This document shows positions 25,426 to 34,001 of a stretch of 64,000 bases of DNA, piece after piece. The notes beneath the pieces are model-generated. The model worked only from the letters and a program-made list of their open reading frames with translations. It was not told where the DNA came from and made no database searches. The stretch covers positions 1-64,000 of the forward strand of contig NZ_JYLI01000022.1 in the NCBI RefSeq assembly GCF_001439785.1, read 5' to 3'. Within the stretch, counting starts at the first letter, position 1, and every line of letters starts with the position of its first letter. The stretch is from Pseudomonas poae. Its GTDB lineage: Bacteria > Pseudomonadota > Gammaproteobacteria > Pseudomonadales > Pseudomonadaceae. Made by a program: the position numbers and the translations under genes.

Positions 25426-26289
25426 GTGGATCTGGTGCAACTTGAAATCTTCAAGGCCGTGGCCGAGCAGGGCAGTATCAGCGCGGCCGCGCAGCTGATT
25501 CATCGCGTGCCGTCGAACCTGACCACACGCATCAAGCAGCTGGAGCAGGACCTGGGCGTCGAGTTGTTCATCCGCGAGAAAAGCCGTCTGCGCCTGTCGC
25601 CGGCCGGCTGGAATTTCCTTGGCTACGCGCGGCGCATCCTCGATCTGGTGCAGGAGGCCCGGGCGACGGTGGCGGGGGAGGAGCCCCAGGGGGCGTTTGC
25701 GCTGGGCTCGCTGGAAAGCACGGCGGCGGTGCGCATCCCCGCGTTGCTGGCGGCGTACAACCAGCGGCACGCCAAGGTCGAGCTGGACCTGAGTACCGGA
25801 CCGTCGGGCACGATGATCGAAGGGGTGCTGTCCGGTCGGCTGGCGGCGGCGTTCGTCGACGGGCCGGTGCTGCACGCGACCCTTGAGGGCGTGGCGGTGT
25901 TCGAGGAAGAAATGGTGGTGATCGCGCCGCTGCACCACGCGCCGATCAGCCGGGGGCGGGATGTGAATGGCGAGAATATCTATACGTTTCGTTCGAACTG
26001 TTCCTACCGGCACCACTTTGAGCGCTGGTTCTCACACGATGGCGCAGTGCCGGGAAAGATTTTCGAGATGGAGTCGTACCACGGCATGCTGGCCTGCGTC
26101 AGCGCCGGTGCGGGCCTGGCGCTGATGCCGCGCAGCATGCTTGAAAGCATGCCGGGGTTTGCCGCCGTGAGCGTGTGGCCGCTGGCGGACGGGTTCCGCG
26201 TGCTCAACACCTGGCTGATCTGGCGGCGCGGCACCGTGTCCCAGAGCCTGAACAGCTTCGTGCGGTTACTGGAGGAACGCGCAACCTGA
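25426..26289 (+). CDS. LysR-family regulator, PtrR/YneJ-like
   Basis: A 287-residue regulator starting at GTG 25426, with GGAGA seven bases upstream. VQLEIFKAVAEQGSISAAAQ plus LIHRVPSNLTTRIKQLEQDL is the winged helix-turn-helix; the rest is the co-inducer-binding domain. The divergent neighbour is a Sad-type dehydrogenase, so by analogy with E. coli PtrR-Sad it probably controls putrescine/GABA catabolism. The assignment to PtrR rests on context and the RVPSNLTTRIKQLE recognition region. A composite REP follows downstream. Confidence 0.82.
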   Translation: MDLVQLEIFKAVAEQGSISAAAQLIHRVPSNLTTRIKQLEQDLGVELFIREKSRLRLSPAGWNFLGYARRILDLVQEARATVAGEEPQGAFALGSLESTAAVRIPALLAAYNQRHAKVELDLSTGPSGTMIEGVLSGRLAAAFVDGPVLHATLEGVAVFEEEMVVIAPLHHAPISRGRDVNGENIYTFRSNCSYRHHFERWFSHDGAVPGKIFEMESYHGMLACVSAGAGLALMPRSMLESMPGFAAVSVWPLADGFRVLNTWLIWRRGTVSQSLNSFVRLLEERAT

Positions 26290-26334
26290 GCTATTTCAGG
26301 CATCCGATCCCTGTGGTTCAGGCAATCCGATTCC

Positions 26335-26517
26335 TGTGGCGAGCGGGCTTGCCCGCGTTGGGGTGCGAAGCGCCCCAAATCAAGCAAAACGCGGTGTGCC
26401 TGATACGGCTCAGCGCCTGGTTTAAGGGCTGCTGCGCAGCCCAACGCAGGACAAGCCTGCTCGCCACAGGGAATCTGCGCTTAACTGAACGGCATTGGGG
26501 CTAGCCTGCTCGCCACA
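26335..26517. repeat. Composite REP element, copy 4
   Basis: TGTGGCGAGCGGGCTTGCCC, stem ggggtgcgaagcgcccc, middle caaaacgcggtgtgcctgat, then gggctgctgcgcagcccaac, caagcctgctcgccacaggg, aatctgcgcttaactgaacg and a final gcctgctcgccaca. Parts 26425-26494 match copy 2 (14024-14095) nearly base for base. Confidence 0.85.
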
Positions 26518-26544
26518 CAGGTTCCAGTTCGCCTGGGCTGGTGA

Positions 26545-26760
26545 TCAGCCGCCAAATTGAAAGGTGCCCATGGCCAGTTTGGCCATGATCGCCGTCGCGC
26601 CCAATTGCACCAGCCATAACGCCAGGCCACCGAGGAACACGCCAAGCGCCACTTGCAGCACCAGGCTTTTCTGGCGCTTGGCATGCGGCGCGCGCGGGGT
26701 GAAGTCGTGCAGTTCGTCGCGGTCGGCGCGCAGGTCAAGATCCAGGTCGTCGTTTCTCAT
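26545..26760 (-). CDS. Small single-helix membrane protein
   Basis: A 71-residue protein: an acidic and basic N-terminal half (MRNDDLDLDLRADRDELHDF) followed by one clear membrane helix LVLQVALGVFLGGLALWLVQ and a short tail. The topology is probably cytoplasmic N-terminus with a single pass. It seems to be a conserved small protein next to tyrB in pseudomonads, but the function is unknown. A perfect bidirectional terminator separates it from tyrB. Confidence 0.65.
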   Translation of the reverse strand: MRNDDLDLDLRADRDELHDFTPRAPHAKRQKSLVLQVALGVFLGGLALWLVQLGATAIMAKLAMGTFQFGG

Positions 26761-26812
26761 AGGGCTCTCACAGCAAAGGGGCAGTCGGGGTTCAGTCTAG
26801 GGGCTGCATACG

Positions 26813-26843
26813 AAAAAGGGGAAACCACCGGTTTCCCCTTTTT
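26813..26843. terminator. Bidirectional intrinsic terminator
   Basis: A 14-bp perfect stem (26813-26826 with 26830-26843) with loop acc; runs of A on one side and T on the other let it work in both directions. It ends the tyrB transcript. Confidence 0.9.
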
Positions 26844-26859
26844 GATCACGACCGGCGGC

Positions 26860-28056
26860 TTACAGCACCTGAACGATCGCTTTTGTGACGGCGTCAAGGT
26901 TCGATTGGTTCAACGCCGCCACACAGATGCGCCCTGTGTCCAGTGCATAGACACCAAACTCGCTGCGCAGGCGCGTGACTTGCGCCACGCTCAGGCCGGA
27001 GTAGGAGAACATCCCGCGCTGACGGCCGACGAAGCTGAAGTCGTGGCCCGGTGCAGCCTTGGCCAGTTCGGCGACCATCTGCTCGCGCATGCCGCGGATG
27101 CGCAGGCGCATTTCGGCCAGTTCCGCTTCCCACTGGGCGCGCAGCTCAGGGTTGTTCAGCACGGCGGCGACGATGGCGGCGCCGTGGGTCGGCGGGTTGG
27201 AGTAGTTGGTGCGGATCACGCGCTTGACCTGGGACAGGATGCGCGCGCTTTCTTCCCGCGAGTCGCTGACGATCGACAGCGCGCCCACTCGTTCGCCGTA
27301 CAGGGAGAACGACTTGGAGAACGAGCTGGACACAAAGAAGGTCAGGCCCGATTCGGCGAACAGGCGCACGGCGGCCGCGTCTTCGTGGATGCCGTCGCCG
27401 AAGCCCTGGTAGGCCATGTCGAGGAACGGCACGAGGTTTTTGGCCTTGACCACGTCCAGCACGTCCTGCCAGTCGGCGGGGCTGAGGTCGACGCCGGTGG
27501 GGTTGTGGCAGCAGGCGTGCAGCACCACGATGGACTGTGGCGGCAGGGCGTTGAGGTCTTCGAGCAGGCCAGCGCGATTGACGTCGTGGGTGGCGGCGTC
27601 GTAGTAGCGGTAGTTGTGCACCGGGAAACCGGCGGTTTCGAACAGTGCACGGTGGTTTTCCCAGCTCGGGTCGCTGATGGCGACAACGGCGTCGGGCAGC
27701 AGCTGCTTGAGGAAGTCTGCGCCGATTTTCAGTGCGCCAGTGCCGCCGACGGCCTGCACGGTCACTACACGGCCGGCGTTCAGCAGTGGCGACTCGTCAC
27801 CGAACAACAGGGTTTGCACAGCCTTGTCGTAGGCTGCGATCCCGTCAATCGGCAAGTAGCCGCGGGCGGCGTGTTGCGCCACGCGAATGGCTTCCGCTTC
27901 GGCAACGGCACGCAAGAGTGGAATCTTCCCCTCCTCGTTGCAGTAAACGCCCACGCCAAGGTTGACCTTGGTGGTTCGGGTGTCGGCGTTGAATGCTTCG
28001 TTGAGGCCCAGGATTGAATCGCGTGGTGCCATTTCGACAGCGGAGAACAGGCTCAT
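26860..28056 (-). CDS. tyrB: Aromatic amino acid aminotransferase
   Basis: A 398-residue fold-type I PLP enzyme. It starts MSLFSAVEMAPRDSILGLNE and has KVNLGVGVYCNEEGKIPLL, the class Ia aspartate/aromatic aminotransferase N-terminus; HACCHNPTGVDLS contains the N-P-T-G motif; SSSFSKSFSLYGERVGAL holds the PLP Lys; the C-terminal GRICVAALNQSN has the substrate-binding Arg. It transfers the amino group between aromatic amino acids and 2-oxoglutarate, serving Tyr/Phe synthesis and breakdown. Position next to uvrB in divergent orientation is the usual Pseudomonas order. An aspartate-specific enzyme cannot be fully excluded. Confidence 0.88.
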   Translation of the reverse strand: MSLFSAVEMAPRDSILGLNEAFNADTRTTKVNLGVGVYCNEEGKIPLLRAVAEAEAIRVAQHAARGYLPIDGIAAYDKAVQTLLFGDESPLLNAGRVVTVQAVGGTGALKIGADFLKQLLPDAVVAISDPSWENHRALFETAGFPVHNYRYYDAATHDVNRAGLLEDLNALPPQSIVVLHACCHNPTGVDLSPADWQDVLDVVKAKNLVPFLDMAYQGFGDGIHEDAAAVRLFAESGLTFFVSSSFSKSFSLYGERVGALSIVSDSREESARILSQVKRVIRTNYSNPPTHGAAIVAAVLNNPELRAQWEAELAEMRLRIRGMREQMVAELAKAAPGHDFSFVGRQRGMFSYSGLSVAQVTRLRSEFGVYALDTGRICVAALNQSNLDAVTKAIVQVL

Positions 28057-28419
28057 TTTGCGGCAGCTCTATGGGGGAAGGGAGGGACGTGTCGCGCTCC
28101 AGCCGGAGGCACTAGAGCGGTGCACAAACGGGGAGCTAGTATAGAGGCCCGCACGGCCGAGGGCGACCGTTGAAACGGCTTTTTGGCCAAGTTTTTCGGT
28201 TGAGGCGCCGACCGTTAGTCTTATTGGCATTCAACAGGCAGGGGCTATACAAGGGCCAGGCAGAGGCTATGTAGGATAAGTGCCTTGAAACCCGTCGCCT
28301 TCGCCACCACTTCTACAGCTATCATGATTTTTCCTGCAGCCTGCGAAGTATATTCGCGGGTTGCTGAGCTATTCGTCCTTGGCGGCCACAGGCCCGGGGT
28401 GACTTGAAAGAGGTACGTT
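28057..28419. other. Divergent promoter region between tyrB and uvrB
   Basis: 363 bases with no gene. It must hold the promoters of both flanking genes. I looked for a LexA box (CTGT-N8-ACAG) before uvrB and did not find a good one. A short inverted repeat occurs near 28360-28380, without a clear role. Confidence 0.4.
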
Positions 28420-30435
28420 ATGTCGGATTTCCAGCTCGTCACCCGCTTTGAACCGGCCGGCGACCAGCCCGAAGCCATTCGCCAGATGGTCGAAGGCATC
28501 GAGGCCGGCCTGGCGCACCAGACGCTGCTCGGGGTGACCGGTTCGGGCAAGACCTTCAGCATTGCCAACGTGATCGCGCAGATCAACCGCCCGACCCTGG
28601 TGCTGGCGCCTAACAAGACCCTGGCCGCGCAGCTGTACGGCGAGTTCAAGGCGTTCTTCCCGAACAATGCGGTGGAGTATTTCGTCTCCTACTACGACTA
28701 TTACCAGCCCGAAGCCTACGTGCCGTCGTCCGACACCTTTATCGAGAAAGATGCGTCGATCAATGACCATATCGAGCAGATGCGCTTGTCGGCGACCAAG
28801 GCGTTGCTTGAGCGCAAGGACGCGATCATCGTCACCACCGTGTCGTGCATCTACGGCCTGGGCAGCCCGGAAACCTATCTGAAGATGGTGTTGCACGTTG
28901 ACCGTGGCGACAAACTGGACCAGCGCGAATTGCTGCGCCGCCTGGCGAGCCTGCAATACACCCGCAACGACATGGACTTTGCCCGCGCCACCTTCCGCGT
29001 GCGCGGCGATGTGATCGACATCTACCCGGCCGAATCGGACCTGGAGGCTATCCGCATCGAGCTGTTCGACGATGAGGTGGAAAGCCTGTCGGCTTTCGAT
29101 CCATTGACTGGCGAGGTGATCCGCAAGCTGCCGCGCTTCACCTTCTACCCCAAAAGCCACTATGTAACGCCCCGGGAAACCCTGATGGGCGCCATTGAAG
29201 GTATCAAGGTCGAGCTGGCCGAGCGCCTGGAATACCTGCGCGCCAACAACAAGCTGGTGGAAGCCCAGCGCCTGGAGCAGCGCACCCGCTTCGACCTGGA
29301 GATGATCCTGGAGCTGGGCTACTGCAACGGCATCGAAAACTACTCGCGCTATCTGTCGGGCCGTGACTCCGGCGCGCCGCCGCCGACGCTGTACGACTAC
29401 TTGCCGCCGGACGCCTTGCTGGTGATCGACGAGTCCCACGTCAGCGTGCCGCAAGTAGGCGCGATGTATAAGGGCGACCGCTCGCGCAAGGAGACCCTGG
29501 TGGAATACGGCTTCCGCCTGCCATCGGCGCTGGACAACCGGCCGATGCGGTTTGACGAGTGGGAGGCGATCAGCCCGCAGACCATTTTTGTGTCGGCCAC
29601 GCCGGGCAATTATGAGGCCGAGCATGCGGGCCGGGTGATCGAGCAGGTGGTGCGGCCGACCGGTCTGGTCGACCCGCAGATCGAAATCCGCCCGGCGCTG
29701 ACCCAGGTCGACGACCTGCTGTCGGAGATCAACAAGCGCGTGGCGCTGGAGGAGCGGGTGCTGGTGACCACGCTGACCAAGCGCATGTCCGAAGACCTCA
29801 CCGACTACCTGGCCGACCACGGCGTGCGCGTGCGATACCTGCACTCGGACATCGACACGGTGGAGCGGGTGGAGATCATCCGTGATCTGCGCCTGGGCAC
29901 CTTTGATGTGCTGGTGGGCATCAACCTGCTGCGCGAAGGCCTGGACATGCCGGAAGTGTCGCTGGTGGCGATTCTGGATGCGGATAAGGAGGGCTTTCTG
30001 CGCTCCGAACGTTCGCTGATTCAGACCATCGGCCGTGCGGCGCGTAACCTCAATGGCCGGGCGATCCTGTATGCGGACCGCATCACCGGTTCCATGGAGC
30101 GCGCGATCGGCGAGACCGAGCGGCGCCGTGAAAAGCAGATTGCCTTCAACCTCGAACATGGCATTACCCCCAAGGGTGTGTTCAAGGACGTCGCCGACAT
30201 CATGGAAGGCGCCACCGTGCCGGGCTCGCGCAGCAAGAAGCGCAAGGGCATGGCCAAGGCCGCCGAGGAAAGCGCCAAGTACGAAAACGAATTGCGCTCG
30301 CCGAGTGAGATCACCAAGCGGATTCGCCAGTTGGAAGAGAAGATGTACCAGTTGGCACGCGATCTTGAATTCGAGGCGGCGGCGCAGACGCGTGACGAGA
30401 TTGGCAAGTTGCGCGAGCGGTTGCTGGCTGTGTGA
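28420..30435 (+). CDS. uvrB: UvrABC excision nuclease subunit B
   Basis: A 671-residue nucleotide-excision-repair helicase-like protein. Walker A GVTGSGKTF is near residues 38-46; SYYDYYQPEAYVPSSDTFIE forms the beta-hairpin that probes damage; VIDESH is the DEAD-like motif; LREGLDMPEV and QTIGRAARN are helicase motifs V and VI; the C-terminal ITKRIRQLEEKMYQLARDLE is the UVR domain that binds UvrC. The length is normal. It loads onto damaged DNA from UvrA and directs UvrC. AGAGG lies before the ATG. Confidence 0.98.
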   Translation: MSDFQLVTRFEPAGDQPEAIRQMVEGIEAGLAHQTLLGVTGSGKTFSIANVIAQINRPTLVLAPNKTLAAQLYGEFKAFFPNNAVEYFVSYYDYYQPEAYVPSSDTFIEKDASINDHIEQMRLSATKALLERKDAIIVTTVSCIYGLGSPETYLKMVLHVDRGDKLDQRELLRRLASLQYTRNDMDFARATFRVRGDVIDIYPAESDLEAIRIELFDDEVESLSAFDPLTGEVIRKLPRFTFYPKSHYVTPRETLMGAIEGIKVELAERLEYLRANNKLVEAQRLEQRTRFDLEMILELGYCNGIENYSRYLSGRDSGAPPPTLYDYLPPDALLVIDESHVSVPQVGAMYKGDRSRKETLVEYGFRLPSALDNRPMRFDEWEAISPQTIFVSATPGNYEAEHAGRVIEQVVRPTGLVDPQIEIRPALTQVDDLLSEINKRVALEERVLVTTLTKRMSEDLTDYLADHGVRVRYLHSDIDTVERVEIIRDLRLGTFDVLVGINLLREGLDMPEVSLVAILDADKEGFLRSERSLIQTIGRAARNLNGRAILYADRITGSMERAIGETERRREKQIAFNLEHGITPKGVFKDVADIMEGATVPGSRSKKRKGMAKAAEESAKYENELRSPSEITKRIRQLEEKMYQLARDLEFEAAAQTRDEIGKLRERLLAV

Positions 30436-30449
30436 TTTGTAATGGTAGT

Positions 30450-30530
30450 GCCGGCCTCATCGGGGGCAAGCGCCCCCCCACCTTGATGTGTGAACAATGT
30501 GGGAGGGGGCTTGCCCCCGATAGCCGCGCC
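30450..30530. repeat. REP element (GGGAG-core type), pair
   Basis: Two opposed arms: atcgggggcaagcgcccccc at 30459-30478 and tgtgggagggggcttgcccc from 30499. Read together they form a long imperfect hairpin between uvrB and gltX and may stop transcription. This family has a different core from the composite REPs. Confidence 0.75.
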
Positions 30531-30612
30531 TCGGTTTTCCAGATATCACCCAGGCTGTTACCATTCGCCCCTTGTTTCAATTTTCAGTTATATCGCCCAT
30601 TCGAGACCTGCC

Positions 30613-32094
30613 ATGACCACCGTCCGCACGCGCATCGCGCCATCGCCTACCGGCGATCCTCACGTCGGCACTGCTTACATCGCCTTGTTCAACTACTGCT
30701 TTGCCAAGCAGCACGGCGGTGAATTCATCCTGCGGATCGAAGACACCGACCAACTGCGCTCCACCCGCGAGTCGGAACAGCAGATTTTCGATGCCCTGCG
30801 CTGGCTCGGCATCACCTGGGCCGAAGGTCCGGACGTTGGGGGCCCGCACGGCCCGTATCGCCAGAGCGAGCGTAGCGATATTTACAAGCAATACACTCAG
30901 CAGCTGGTCGACATGGGCCATGCGTTCCCATGCTTCTGCACCGCTGAAGAGTTGGACCAGATGCGCGCCGAGCAACAGGCCCGTGGCGAAACCCCGCGCT
31001 ACGACGGCCGCGCGCTGTTGCTGTCGAAAGAAGAAGTGGCCCGCCGCCTGGCGGCCGGCGAGCCCCATGTGATCCGCATGAAGGTGCCGAGCGAAGGCGT
31101 TTGCGTGGTGCCGGACATGCTGCGCGGTGACGTCGAGATCCCGTGGGACCGCATGGACATGCAGGTGCTGATGAAGACCGACGGTCTGCCGACGTACTTC
31201 CTGGCCAACGTGGTCGACGATCACCTGATGGGTATCACCCACGTGCTGCGCGGCGAAGAGTGGCTGCCGTCGGCACCGAAACTGATCCTGCTCTATGAGT
31301 ACTTTGGCTGGGAACAGCCGCAGCTGTGCTACATGCCGCTGCTGCGTAATCCGGACAAGAGCAAGCTGTCCAAGCGCAAGAACCCGACCTCGGTGACGTT
31401 CTACGAGCGCATGGGTTTCATGCCCGAAGCGATGCTCAACTACCTGGGCCGCATGGGTTGGTCGATGCCCGACGAGCGCGAGAAGTTCTCGTTGCAGGAA
31501 ATGGTCGATAACTTCGACCTGTCCCGCGTGTCGCTGGGCGGGCCGATCTTCGATATCGAAAAACTGTCGTGGCTCAACGGCCAGTGGCTGCGTGACTTGC
31601 CGGTAGAAGAGTTCGCCAGCCGCGTGCAGCAGTGGGCGTTGAACCCTGAGTACATGATGAAGATCGCGCCGCTGGTGCAGGGCAGGGTGGAGACGTTCAG
31701 CCAGGTCGCACCGTTGGCCAGCTTCTTCTTTGCCGGTGGCGTGAACCCGGACGCGAAGCTGTTCGAGTCCAAGAAGCTGTCGGGCGACCAGGTGCGCCAG
31801 TTGATGCAGCTGATTCTGTGGAAGCTCGAAAGCCTGCGCCAGTGGGAAAAGGATGCGATCACTGCGACGATTCAGGCGGTGGTCGAGTCTCTGGAATTGA
31901 AGCTGCGCGATGCCATGCCTTTGATGTTCGCTGCGATCACCGGGCAGGCCAGTTCAGTGTCGGTGCTCGATGCAATGGAAATTCTGGGGCCGGACCTCAC
32001 GCGCTTCCGTCTGCGCCAAGCCCTTGATTTGCTGGGCGGTGTTTCCAAGAAAGAAAACAAGGAATGGGAAAAGCTGCTGGGCGCTATCGGCTAA
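30613..32094 (+). CDS. gltX: Glutamyl-tRNA synthetase
   Basis: A 493-residue class I synthetase that charges tRNA-Glu. RIAPSPTGDPHVGTAYIALF contains the HIGH-like motif (HVGT, about residue 17) and KSKLSKRKNPTSV the KMSKS-like loop (about residue 251). The start at ATG 30613 matches the usual MTTVRTRIAPSPTG; an earlier in-frame start at 30490 is in a REP arm. Two tRNA-Glu genes lie immediately downstream. The C-terminal anticodon-binding domain is complete. Confidence 0.98.
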   Translation: MTTVRTRIAPSPTGDPHVGTAYIALFNYCFAKQHGGEFILRIEDTDQLRSTRESEQQIFDALRWLGITWAEGPDVGGPHGPYRQSERSDIYKQYTQQLVDMGHAFPCFCTAEELDQMRAEQQARGETPRYDGRALLLSKEEVARRLAAGEPHVIRMKVPSEGVCVVPDMLRGDVEIPWDRMDMQVLMKTDGLPTYFLANVVDDHLMGITHVLRGEEWLPSAPKLILLYEYFGWEQPQLCYMPLLRNPDKSKLSKRKNPTSVTFYERMGFMPEAMLNYLGRMGWSMPDEREKFSLQEMVDNFDLSRVSLGGPIFDIEKLSWLNGQWLRDLPVEEFASRVQQWALNPEYMMKIAPLVQGRVETFSQVAPLASFFFAGGVNPDAKLFESKKLSGDQVRQLMQLILWKLESLRQWEKDAITATIQAVVESLELKLRDAMPLMFAAITGQASSVSVLDAMEILGPDLTRFRLRQALDLLGGVSKKENKEWEKLLGAIG

Positions 32095-32110
32095 GTCCTC
32101 TGTGGCAGCG

Positions 32111-32138
32111 ACGAAACCCCGGCTTTCCGGGGTTTCGT
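32111..32138 (+). terminator. gltX downstream hairpin
   Basis: Perfect 12-bp stem ACGAAACCCCGG / CCGGGGTTTCGT around loop CTTT, 16 bases after the gltX stop. There is no long T-run after it, so termination efficiency is uncertain, but it separates gltX from the tRNA cluster. Confidence 0.65.
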
Positions 32139-32241
32139 TGGTAAGTGATTGTTATCCCGGCAAAAAACTTTGGAAATTGTTGAAAATAAATTTGACACAC
32201 TTCCAAACCGCCATTAAGATTCGCCCCGTCCTCACCGATGA

Positions 32242-32317
<76 letters not shown>

Positions 32318-32395
32318 ATTTGCAGGTTCAAGGTCTGGCCACACCGTCCTTGAATCGATCAGCACTCAGCGCTGATCCGTTGTATAGAAGGTTTT

Positions 32396-32471
32396 GTCCC
32401 CTTCGTCTAGTGGCCTAGGACACCGCCCTTTCACGGCGGTAACAGGGGTTCGAGTCCCCTAGGGGACGCCA
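32396..32471 (+). tRNA. tRNA-Glu (TTC), copy 1
   Basis: 76 bases, acceptor GTCCCCT/AGGGGAC, anticodon stem CCGCC/GGCGG around CTTTCAC (anticodon TTC, codons GAA/GAG), encoded CCA. 78 bases after tRNA-Ala. Confidence 0.97.
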
Positions 32472-32520
32472 GTTTCAACAAGCAGCTCGAAAGGTCTGCT
32501 GCGCCGCCAGGCGAAAAATC

Positions 32521-32596
<76 letters not shown>

Positions 32597-32675
32597 ATCT
32601 ACAGGTCCAAGGTCTGGCCACACCGTCCTTGAATCGATCAGCACTCAGCGCTGGTCAGTTGTATAGAAGGTTTGT

Positions 32676-32751
32676 GTCCCCTTCGTCTAGTGGCCTAGGA
32701 CACCGCCCTTTCACGGCGGTAACAGGGGTTCGAGTCCCCTAGGGGACGCCA
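32676..32751 (+). tRNA. tRNA-Glu (TTC), copy 2
   Basis: Identical to copy 1 at 32396; offset of 280 bases. Last gene of the four-tRNA cluster, followed by a terminator. Confidence 0.97.
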
Positions 32752-32776
32752 CGATTACCCGCTCTGCGGGATTTTT

Positions 32777-32812
32777 AAGGGTCATTCAATTATTGAATGG
32801 CCCTTTTGTTTG
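32777..32812 (+). terminator. tRNA cluster terminator
   Basis: Stem AAGGGTCATTCAAT / ATTGAATGGCCCTT (one G-T pair) followed by TTGTTTG, 26 bases after the last tRNA-Glu. A smaller hairpin ccgctctgcggg precedes it. Confidence 0.85.
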
Positions 32813-32885
32813 TCTGGCGTTTGGCCAACCCGCCGTTGATCCCTTCTCCCGTTCCGACCCGTCGCCGCGCCGCTCGCCTGCCAAG

Positions 32886-32901
32886 TATTATCATGATAAT
32901 A
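32886..32901. promoter_or_regulatory. Perfect palindrome, likely TetR operator
   Basis: TATTATCATGATAATA is a perfect 16-base palindrome 31 bases before the ATG of the TetR regulator at 32933. The position and symmetry fit an autoregulatory operator for a TetR dimer; AT-richness would also fit a -10 overlap. Confidence 0.7.
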
Positions 32902-32932
32902 ATATCCGGCCCATGAACGACGGAGCCTTTTG

Positions 32933-33472
32933 ATGAGCGATAAAAAAGCGCAAACCCGCGAACGCATTCTGCAGGCCGCCAGCGCCGCGTTGATCCAGCG
33001 CGGTCCGGCCGAGCCGAGCGTGGGCGAAGTCATGGGCGCGGCGGGGCTGACCGTCGGTGGTTTTTATGCGCACTTTGAAAGCAAAGACGCGCTGATGCTG
33101 GAGGCTTTCACCCAGTTGCTGGCCACGCGTCGCGCGGCGATCGAGGACATTGATGGCCAACTCACCGGCGAGGAGCGTCGCAGCCTGGCGGCCGCGTTCT
33201 ACCTGTCGCGCAAACATCGTGACGCCACCACGCAGGCCTGCCCGCTGCCGGCCACCTTGGGCGAAATGGGCCGACTGCCGGATGAGTTCCGCCAGGCGCT
33301 CAACGAACACACGGAGTTGATGGCCGCCCAGCTCGCCGCCAGCCCCGAAGATACCGACAAGGCCTTGGCGGGCATGGCCCTGATGATCGGCGGCCTGGCA
33401 CTCGCGCGCGCCCTCGGACCTGGCGAATTGTCGGACCGCGTGTTGCGCGCAGCGAAGTCGGCGGTGCGTTGA
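32933..33472 (+). CDS. TetR-family repressor
   Basis: A 179-residue regulator; residues 8-52 (TRERILQAASAALIQRG, SVGEVMGAAGLTVGGFYAHF) are the TetR helix-turn-helix with the canonical G-x-FYxHF. ALMLEAFTQLLATRRAAIED starts the ligand-binding domain, which has a C-terminal pattern CPLPATLGEMGRLPDEFRQA like the C-terminal domain seen in the TetR_C-type regulators of small-molecule stress. The palindrome at 32886 is its likely operator. The thioesterase gene begins 38 bases after its stop and is probably co-transcribed. Confidence 0.9.
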   Translation: MSDKKAQTRERILQAASAALIQRGPAEPSVGEVMGAAGLTVGGFYAHFESKDALMLEAFTQLLATRRAAIEDIDGQLTGEERRSLAAAFYLSRKHRDATTQACPLPATLGEMGRLPDEFRQALNEHTELMAAQLAASPEDTDKALAGMALMIGGLALARALGPGELSDRVLRAAKSAVR

Positions 33473-33510
33473 TACACTGCCTCGCCGACATCAACCGACA
33501 GGAGCAAGGT

Positions 33511-33945
33511 ATGGGCTGGGATCTGGCAGCACCGTTTTTTATCGATCTGCAGGTCGGCCCCGAGGACATCGACGGCCTGGGGCACGCCAATAACGCGGTG
33601 TACGTTTCCTGGTTGGAACGCTGCGCCTGGCGGCACTCTCAGCGCCTGGGGCTTGACCTCACCGAATATCGCCGGCTGGACCGCGCCATGGCCGTGGTGC
33701 GCCATGAGATCGACTACCTGGCGGCCGGCTACGAAGGCGACGAACTGCAACTGGCCACCTGGATCGTCGACTGGGACCAGCGCCTGAAGATGACCCGCCG
33801 CTTCCAACTGATGCGACCGCTTGACGGGGTCACCCTGCTACGCGCGCGCACCACCTTTGTGTGTATCGAGCTGTCCAGCGGCAAGCCCAAGCGCATGCCC
33901 AGTGAGTTTCTCGACGGTTACGGCCCCGCCCTGACCGGGGGTTAA
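33511..33945 (+). CDS. Acyl-CoA thioesterase, hotdog fold (4HBT/YbgC-like)
   Basis: A 144-residue hotdog protein; CAGGAG lies six bases before ATG 33511. VGPEDIDGLGHANNAVYVSW contains the catalytic D-x-x-G-H-x-N-N-x-x-Y signature of the 4-hydroxybenzoyl-CoA thioesterase group, and RLKMTRRFQLMR and LLRARTTFVCIE are the central strands. It hydrolyses an acyl-CoA; the chain is not known. Close spacing to the TetR gene suggests shared control. Confidence 0.87.
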   Translation: MGWDLAAPFFIDLQVGPEDIDGLGHANNAVYVSWLERCAWRHSQRLGLDLTEYRRLDRAMAVVRHEIDYLAAGYEGDELQLATWIVDWDQRLKMTRRFQLMRPLDGVTLLRARTTFVCIELSSGKPKRMPSEFLDGYGPALTGG

Positions 33946-34001
33946 CGTTTCCCGCAGGAAACCCAGTAAACTGCGCCACGATTTTTGTTGAGTGTTTTTC
34001 C

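Noticed and set aside
26653..28017. Plus-strand 454-codon frame opposite tyrB
   Set aside because: Shadow of the aminotransferase; no ribosome binding site and no family.
28190..28419. LexA box before uvrB
   Set aside because: No CTGT-N8-ACAG match found on inspection.
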